DNA from: Pseudarthrobacter sulfonivorans
GTDB taxonomy: Bacteria > Actinomycetota > Actinomycetes > Actinomycetales > Micrococcaceae
Assembly: GCF_001484605.1 (NCBI RefSeq)
Contig: NZ_CP013747.1
Location: forward strand, 1,674,001 to 1,738,000
Direction: 5' to 3'
DNA: 64,000 nucleotides
Shown: one piece after another, positions 60,992 through 64,000 of the stretch
Layout of the letters: the number at the start of each line of letters is the position of its first letter
Position numbering within the stretch: the stretch's first letter is position 1
Translations under genes and position numbers: made by a program
Notes under the pieces: generated by a model
What the model saw: the letters and a program-made list of their open reading frames with translations, nothing else
Told to the model about the DNA's origin: nothing
The model's database searches: none

Positions 60992-62028
60992 AAGACCGTC
61001 ACCTTCGAGCCGCCGCGGGGCAGCGGAAAAAAGTCGTCCATGAGCCGCTCCACGATGGGCCGGTAGATGAGCGGATTCCAGCCAGGGCTCGCGTGCGCCG
61101 GCAGGGCCCCGTCCGTTTGCAGGTCCATGGAGACCATGTGGGGTTGGAACGCCGCCGACCACGCGTCCTTGGCCGTCTGGTACCGGACCGTGCGGTCTTT
61201 CGGGTTGCCGATGTACGCCATCCGCGTGGCGCCGAGCTTGTCCACAAACCGGTTTCCGTCGAAGTGGTAGATGTAGGCCGACTCGGACTGGATGAGCACA
61301 CTGGACGGGGCGATCGGGGACAGCTGCTCCATGGTCTGGTCCAGGATCTGCCGCCAGGTCCGCTCGTCCTTGTGGATGACGCGCTCCCCCAGTTCGTAGC
61401 TGCCACGGACCACGGACGGGACCCGGAAGCCGCTCTCATACAGGAACACCACGCCGTCGAACCAGCTCTCGTCCAGCACGTCGCTCCGGCTGTAGGGGCT
61501 GGAGTCCAGCAGGATAAAGTCAACCTCCACGCCGTGGAATTCCCTGAGCCGCGCGGCCACCTGGGTGGCCACCATGCCGCCGAAACTGTGGCCGTAGAAG
61601 AAAAGCTTGGTCAGCTTTTTCGCCCGGACATGTTCGATGACGGCGATTACCACCTCGTCGATGTCCAGCCCTAGGTTGGAATAGCCGACGGCGGCCAGCT
61701 GGCCGCGCTTGTTCAGCGCACCACGCATCGCGTTCAGGATCCAGAGCGCCTCTTCCCAGCTGGTCTTGTAGCCGGGGAAGAGGAACCAGCTGGCGTTCGG
61801 GTAGTAGGCGTCGGCGAAGTCGTCCGCGACCTGCAGTATGCGGTTGACCTGCCGCTCCGCCTGGACCCGGCGGGTGACCAGCATGTCCGCTGCCAGCAGG
61901 GCCGAGGCGCCCGTGCCGGCCAGGAACCCGCGGCGCGAAAACCGCTTGAGTGCGGCGGCATTGGCCAGCAGCCGGGCTTGATGAGCTCCTGGCTGTTCCT
62001 GCGGATCTGCTTCCCCCCTGTACGGCAC
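60988..62028 (-). CDS. Tat-exported alpha/beta hydrolase
   Basis: A 346-residue protein. A twin-arginine signal (RFSRRGFLAGTGASALLAAD) lies about 30 residues from the N-terminus, so export folded through Tat is likely. The hydrolase core has LFFYGHSFGGMVATQVAARL (nucleophile Ser in GHSFGG), VDFILLDSSPYSR and a later acidic residue region. The catalytic histidine is not obvious. The substrate is unknown. The GTG at 62028 is preferred; the frame is open to 62370 but that overlaps pyrE. It follows pyrE by 70 bases. Confidence 0.75.
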   Translation of the reverse strand: MPYRGEADPQEQPGAHQARLLANAAALKRFSRRGFLAGTGASALLAADMLVTRRVQAERQVNRILQVADDFADAYYPNASWFLFPGYKTSWEEALWILNAMRGALNKRGQLAAVGYSNLGLDIDEVVIAVIEHVRAKKLTKLFFYGHSFGGMVATQVAARLREFHGVEVDFILLDSSPYSRSDVLDESWFDGVVFLYESGFRVPSVVRGSYELGERVIHKDERTWRQILDQTMEQLSPIAPSSVLIQSESAYIYHFDGNRFVDKLGATRMAYIGNPKDRTVRYQTAKDAWSAAFQPHMVSMDLQTDGALPAHASPGWNPLIYRPIVERLMDDFFPLPRGGSKVTVF

Positions 62029-62098
62029 ACCTCTACCGTAGCCACAGCTGAAGCCGCCGCTGCAACCCCGGCCTCGGGTAACCCCTGGCGTGAACCCG

Positions 62099-62671
62099 CT
62101 AGGAGAGGCCCAGCTCGTCCTTGCCGAAGGCGAACAGGTAGGGCACACCGGTCTCGGCTTCGATCTTTTCCTTGGCACCGGTGTCCCGGTCCACGATGAC
62201 GGCCACGGCCACCACGTTTCCGCCGGCCTTTTTGACACCCTCCACAGCGGTGAGCGCCGAGCCGCCGGTGGTGGACGTATCCTCCAGGACCAGGACCTTG
62301 CGGCCCTCAACCGACGGACCTTCAACCTGGCGGCCCATGCCGTAGGACTTCTGGGCTTTGCGGACCACAAAGGCGTCCACGGTGCGGCCGGCGTCCACGG
62401 CGGAGTGCATCACAGCGGTGCCCACGGGGTCAGCACCCATGGTCAGGCCACCGGCGCACTCAAAGTCGATCCCGGCGTCGTCCGTCAGTGCCAGCATGAC
62501 CTGGCCCACCAGCTTGGAGGCCTCGTGGTGCAGCGTGATGCGGCGAAGGTCGATGTAGTAGTCGGCCTCGGCGCCGCTGGAGAGGATCACCTTGCCGCGG
62601 ACCACGGCAAGTTCCTTGATCAGTTCCAGCAGGCGGGCACGTGCGGCGGCAGCGTCAAGAGGGGAAGTCAT
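62099..62671 (-). CDS. pyrE: Orotate phosphoribosyltransferase
   Basis: A 190-residue enzyme of pyrimidine synthesis: KVILSSGAEADYYIDLRRIT, CAGGLTMGADPVGTAVMHSA, FVVRKAQKSYGMGRQVEGP and the PRPP motif VLVLEDTSTTGGSALTAVEG. The length is normal. The ATG at 62671 is seven bases after a TAAACT box on the minus strand, which suggests a leaderless transcript. That box overlaps the stop codon of the monooxygenase gene upstream, so pyrE can be expressed alone. Confidence 0.95.
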   Translation of the reverse strand: MTSPLDAAAARARLLELIKELAVVRGKVILSSGAEADYYIDLRRITLHHEASKLVGQVMLALTDDAGIDFECAGGLTMGADPVGTAVMHSAVDAGRTVDAFVVRKAQKSYGMGRQVEGPSVEGRKVLVLEDTSTTGGSALTAVEGVKKAGGNVVAVAVIVDRDTGAKEKIEAETGVPYLFAFGKDELGLS

Positions 62672-62678
62672 GGTGTCC

Positions 62679-62684
62679 AGTTTA
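62679..62684 (-). promoter_or_regulatory. -10 box of pyrE
   Basis: TAAACT on the minus strand, seven bases from the pyrE ATG, overlaps the end of the flavin monooxygenase gene. The spacing would put the transcript start at or next to the ATG. Confidence 0.5.
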
Positions 62685-63971
62685 GTGGTTCCCCGATTTG
62701 TGACGGCGCGCCCAGCCGGGTGGCTTTGCTGCCGGCTGCGGCTGAACGCGGCGGGCGAAGGAAGGCGCATGTTCCGGCCGGGGTCCGAACGAAATGAGCC
62801 GCGGCATCAGCCGCCGGACCATGGGGGCGTGCCGGACCACAAAAAGCAGGGCCCGCGGGGGCTCCGTTCTCCTTCCGGCGAACAATGGGACGAACACTGC
62901 GCGGTGCAGCATGCGCTGCACCGTCTGGACAACAACGGTGGGCATCCTGCGCCTCCGTTCCACTCCAGCGAGATCCTGCACCGATACGTCCCCCCGGAGC
63001 AGTGCTGGCGCCAACCGGCCCGCTGCCGCCACGGCATCCTGGATAGCCAGGTTGATGCCCACGCCACCCACCGGGGACATGGCATGGGCAGCGTCTCCAA
63101 TACACAAAAGCCCGTCCACGTACCAGCGCCGCAGCCGGTCCAGCCGCACATCCAGCCAGTGCAGGTCCTCCATGGACCGGATCGAATCCACTCGGTCAGC
63201 CAGGTCAGGACGCAGTCCGGAAACGCGCTCCCTGAAGCGTTCGACGCCCTCGGCCCGGATCCGCGCGTCTTCACCCTTCGGGCCGAGATACCCCATCTGG
63301 TAATAGTCGTCACGGAACAGGGCGATCATGGCTTCCCGGTCTCGGAATGCCGGGACGATGCCCGCCACGGCGCCCTTCTCCGACGCATGGCGCGGAAGCC
63401 TGAACCACCATGTGTCGAAGGGGACGGGGTAGTTCCTTGGCTTCAGCCCGGCGGCCCGCCGCAGCACTGAATGGCGCCCATCAGTGGCCACCACGAGGTC
63501 CGCACGGAGTGCACCTTCGCGGCCGTCGAGCGTGCGGTAGCGGACGCCGGCGACGCGTCCGCCGTCGAACATTAACGACGTTGCTTCGTGTTGCATCAAG
63601 AGCGTGAAGGTGGGTTCGCGCGCGGCCTCAGTGGCCAGGAAGTTCAGGAAGTCCCACTGCGGCATCATGGCAATGTAGTTGTACGGGGGCTTCAGGGACG
63701 CGAAATCCCCGAAAGTGACCAAACCGGCGCCCGGGATGGGGATGGCAACGTTGTTCAGCCTGCTCTGCGGAAGCTGGTGGAAGCTGTCGCCCAGTCCCAG
63801 TTCATCGATCAGCCTGATGGTGGAGGCATGCACGGTGTCGCCGCGGAAATCCCGCAGGAAGTCGCCATGCTTTTCAAGGACCGTGACCTTCACGCCTGCC
63901 CGGGCCAGCAGCAGCCCCAGCATCATGCCCGCCGGCCCGCCGCCAACAACGGCGCACACCGTTCGCTCCAT
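62682..63971 (-). CDS. FAD-dependent aromatic-type monooxygenase
   Basis: A 429-residue PHBH-fold flavoprotein. The dinucleotide motif is CAVVGGGPAGMMLGLLLARA, the DG motif is VVATDGRHSVLRRAAGL, and the GD motif with the FAD ribityl site is LCIGDAAHAMSPVGGVGINL. Members hydroxylate aromatic or polyketide-like substrates with NAD(P)H. The substrate is unknown; no aromatic pathway genes are adjacent in the window. A basic, proline-rich tail (RRVQPQPAAKPPGWARRHKS) ends the protein. The start at 63971 lies 29 bases from the window edge. Confidence 0.9.
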   Translation of the reverse strand: MERTVCAVVGGGPAGMMLGLLLARAGVKVTVLEKHGDFLRDFRGDTVHASTIRLIDELGLGDSFHQLPQSRLNNVAIPIPGAGLVTFGDFASLKPPYNYIAMMPQWDFLNFLATEAAREPTFTLLMQHEATSLMFDGGRVAGVRYRTLDGREGALRADLVVATDGRHSVLRRAAGLKPRNYPVPFDTWWFRLPRHASEKGAVAGIVPAFRDREAMIALFRDDYYQMGYLGPKGEDARIRAEGVERFRERVSGLRPDLADRVDSIRSMEDLHWLDVRLDRLRRWYVDGLLCIGDAAHAMSPVGGVGINLAIQDAVAAAGRLAPALLRGDVSVQDLAGVERRRRMPTVVVQTVQRMLHRAVFVPLFAGRRTEPPRALLFVVRHAPMVRRLMPRLISFGPRPEHAPSFARRVQPQPAAKPPGWARRHKSGNH

Positions 63972-64000
63972 GCACTAACGGTACGCCGCACGTGAAGTGG

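Overview
The window is high-GC actinobacterial chromosome. Gene content, gene order (dnaX-recR, purSQL, purA, fba next to a DUF3151 gene) and codon bias point to a soil Micrococcaceae of the Arthrobacter/Pseudarthrobacter/Paenarthrobacter group. This assignment is inferred from protein family resemblance, not from a marker-gene search. Most of the window is ordinary chromosomal backbone. One mobile element (IS110 family) interrupts a secreted peptidase gene near 48.7-51.0 kb. There is one tRNA-Ser(GGA) and one signal recognition particle RNA, and no CRISPR array, rRNA or prophage.

Layout. 0-11.5 kb: end of a sugar-phosphate isomerase gene, a GNAT acetyltransferase, a FrnE-like DsbA oxidoreductase, a TetR regulator with a palindrome at its start, a LytR_C membrane protein, a HAD hydrolase, a Stealth phosphotransferase that probably starts at a rare ATT codon, a metallophosphoesterase, glutathione peroxidase, a secreted M23 peptidase, an MpaB-type oxygenase, tRNA-Ser and a YqfO-like protein. 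11.6-21 kb: SRP RNA, a very long dnaX, recR, a membrane protein, an ABC-2 exporter pair and lysC, which carries a second internal start. 21-30.5 kb: two small paralogues, an OhrR-like MarR, two SSI-type inhibitor-like proteins around a conserved protein of uncertain function, then a large secreted subtilase and a secreted sialidase on the other strand. 31-38 kb: purSQL and small conserved proteins. 38.2-43.7 kb: a SAM-I riboswitch leading acs-sfnG-metY-CoA_binding, a sulfur operon. 43.8-47.3 kb: an ECF-like sigma factor with a membrane partner, a DUF1508 protein and purA.

47.5-51.1 kb is the accessory patch. An IS110-family unit sits in a secreted M14 carboxypeptidase gene. Joining the two flanks across the shared octamer ATAGGAGC restores one in-frame gene with a signal peptide, so the boundaries are unusually firm. 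The unit carries two similar right ends about 690 bp apart with an NTF2-like passenger gene between them. A strongly structured non-coding segment follows the transposase and is a candidate guide (bridge/seek) RNA. 51.3-64 kb returns to backbone: a uracil-DNA-glycosylase-like protein, an iron-siderophore ABC system with a DtxR-like box, DUF3151, fba, a secreted lipase, a SpoU methyltransferase, a NagD-like HAD, a Tat-exported alpha/beta hydrolase, pyrE and a flavin monooxygenase.

A second theme is a set of intergenic palindromes built around AAGTGACC/GGTCACTT-like cores at gene ends (near 1.1, 34.4, 45.9, 52.0, 56.3 and 58.0 kb). Some are nearly identical to each other, so they look like a dispersed repeat family doubling as terminators.
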